In this document: positions 63,813 to 64,000 of the stretch, piece by piece
Layout of the letters: the number at the start of each line of letters is the position of its first letter
Numbering within the stretch: the stretch's first letter is position 1
NCBI RefSeq assembly: GCF_015356825.1
Contig: NZ_JAACYW010000006.1
Location: 46,484-110,483, forward strand
Direction of reading: 5' to 3'
From: Catenulispora rubra
GTDB lineage: Bacteria > Actinomycetota > Actinomycetes > Streptomycetales > Catenulisporaceae
Length of the DNA: 64,000 bases
Made by a program: the position numbers and the translations under genes
The notes under the pieces: model-generated
Told to the model about the DNA's origin: nothing
The model's database searches: none
What the model saw: only the letters and a program-made list of their open reading frames with translations

Positions 63813-64000
63813 TGAGTGTCCCCCGAGTTGCCGGAGGTTCAAGATCATGTGGTGATTGATCCCGTGAGAGGAACCGATCCGATGGCACCGCCGAGGAAGT
63901 ACCCGCCGGAGTTGCGGGAACGCGCAGTCCAGATGTATCGCAGCACCCGGCCCCGGCCGGTGGTCCGGCGTCTGGCCGAGCAGCTCGGGGTGCATCCCGA
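63813..64000 (+). mobile_element. IS3-like insertion sequence, left end (cut by window edge)
   Basis: From about 63813 the sequence (TGAGTGTCCCCCGAGTTGCC) has the look of an IS3-family terminal repeat starting with TGA and followed by a CCGGAGG motif. It leads into a transposase gene at 63882. The right end and the target duplication lie outside the window, so the exact boundary is uncertain. Confidence 0.55.
63882..64000 (+). CDS. IS3-family transposase OrfA, N-terminal part (cut by window edge)
   Basis: The frame from the ATG at 63882, with GAGAGGA upstream, begins MAPPRKYPPELRERAVQMYR and continues with VVRRLAEQLGVHP. This is the helix-turn-helix start of OrfA in IS3-type elements, which binds the IS ends. 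The frame runs off the window at residue 39. Confidence 0.85.
   Translation, partial: MAPPRKYPPELRERAVQMYRSTRPRPVVRRLAEQLGVHP

Overview
The window is 64 kb of very GC-rich DNA with densely packed genes, GTG and TTG starts and many 4-base ATGA overlaps. Together with the gene families present (family 2B encapsulin, F420/deazaflavin-type reductase, PspA, LutABC, a chitinase behind a DasR-type operator, a truncated hemoglobin/monooxygenase fusion, a T7SS-type toxin), this points to a soil-type, probably filamentous actinomycete near Streptomyces/Catenulispora. The genus is an inference. No rRNA gene or complete tRNA gene was recognised.

Layout. 1-3800: edge of a DNA methyltransferase gene, a gene-poor stretch with a tRNA-minihelix-like element, then a polymorphic toxin (T7SS-type N-terminus, CdiA-like tRNase C-terminus) directly followed by a candidate immunity gene, and a divergent conserved gene. 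3.9-10.4 kb: secreted I36-like protein, AAA ATPase, ATP-dependent DNA ligase, rhomboid-like membrane protein, Nudix fusion. 10.5-17 kb: sugar region with remnants of mannonate dehydratase and a SMP-30 lactonase, and a lacI-lacZ-lacI block. 17-30 kb: PspA, DMT permease, hydrolase plus M20 peptidase, regulator, MFS permease, phosphodiesterase, YCII protein, TetR/RNase Z, rhodanese, a degenerate repeat block, a DapB-like reductase and an encapsulin with a cyclic-nucleotide-binding insert. 30-39.5 kb: chitinase under a recognisable DasR box, a LysR/beta-lactamase-like pair divergent from a penicillin-binding protein, secreted hydrolase, ABM-truncated hemoglobin fusion, membrane-anchored esterase.

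39.5-51 kb is the clearest functional unit: a FadR-type regulator, a sugar ABC importer (permease, double-NBD ATPase, lipoprotein) and, divergently, seven tightly packed genes. The first four match the non-phosphorylating L-fucose route (dehydrogenase, L-fuconate dehydratase, 2-keto-3-deoxy-fuconate dehydrogenase, diketo-acid hydrolase), which ends in pyruvate plus L-lactate. The last three (lutABC) oxidise L-lactate to pyruvate, so the operon would carry the sugar wholly to pyruvate. No fuconolactonase gene is seen in the window. 51-59 kb holds housekeeping genes (galE, cold-shock protein, malic enzyme, F420-type reductase, murA, YqgE).

At about 59.6 kb an SGNH hydrolase gene is cut off, and foreign DNA begins: tyrosine integrase, small membrane protein, HNH endonuclease, small and large terminase, then an IS3-like transposase running off the right edge. 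This looks like the left end of a prophage or phage-derived element inserted in a protein-coding gene and already damaged by an insertion sequence.
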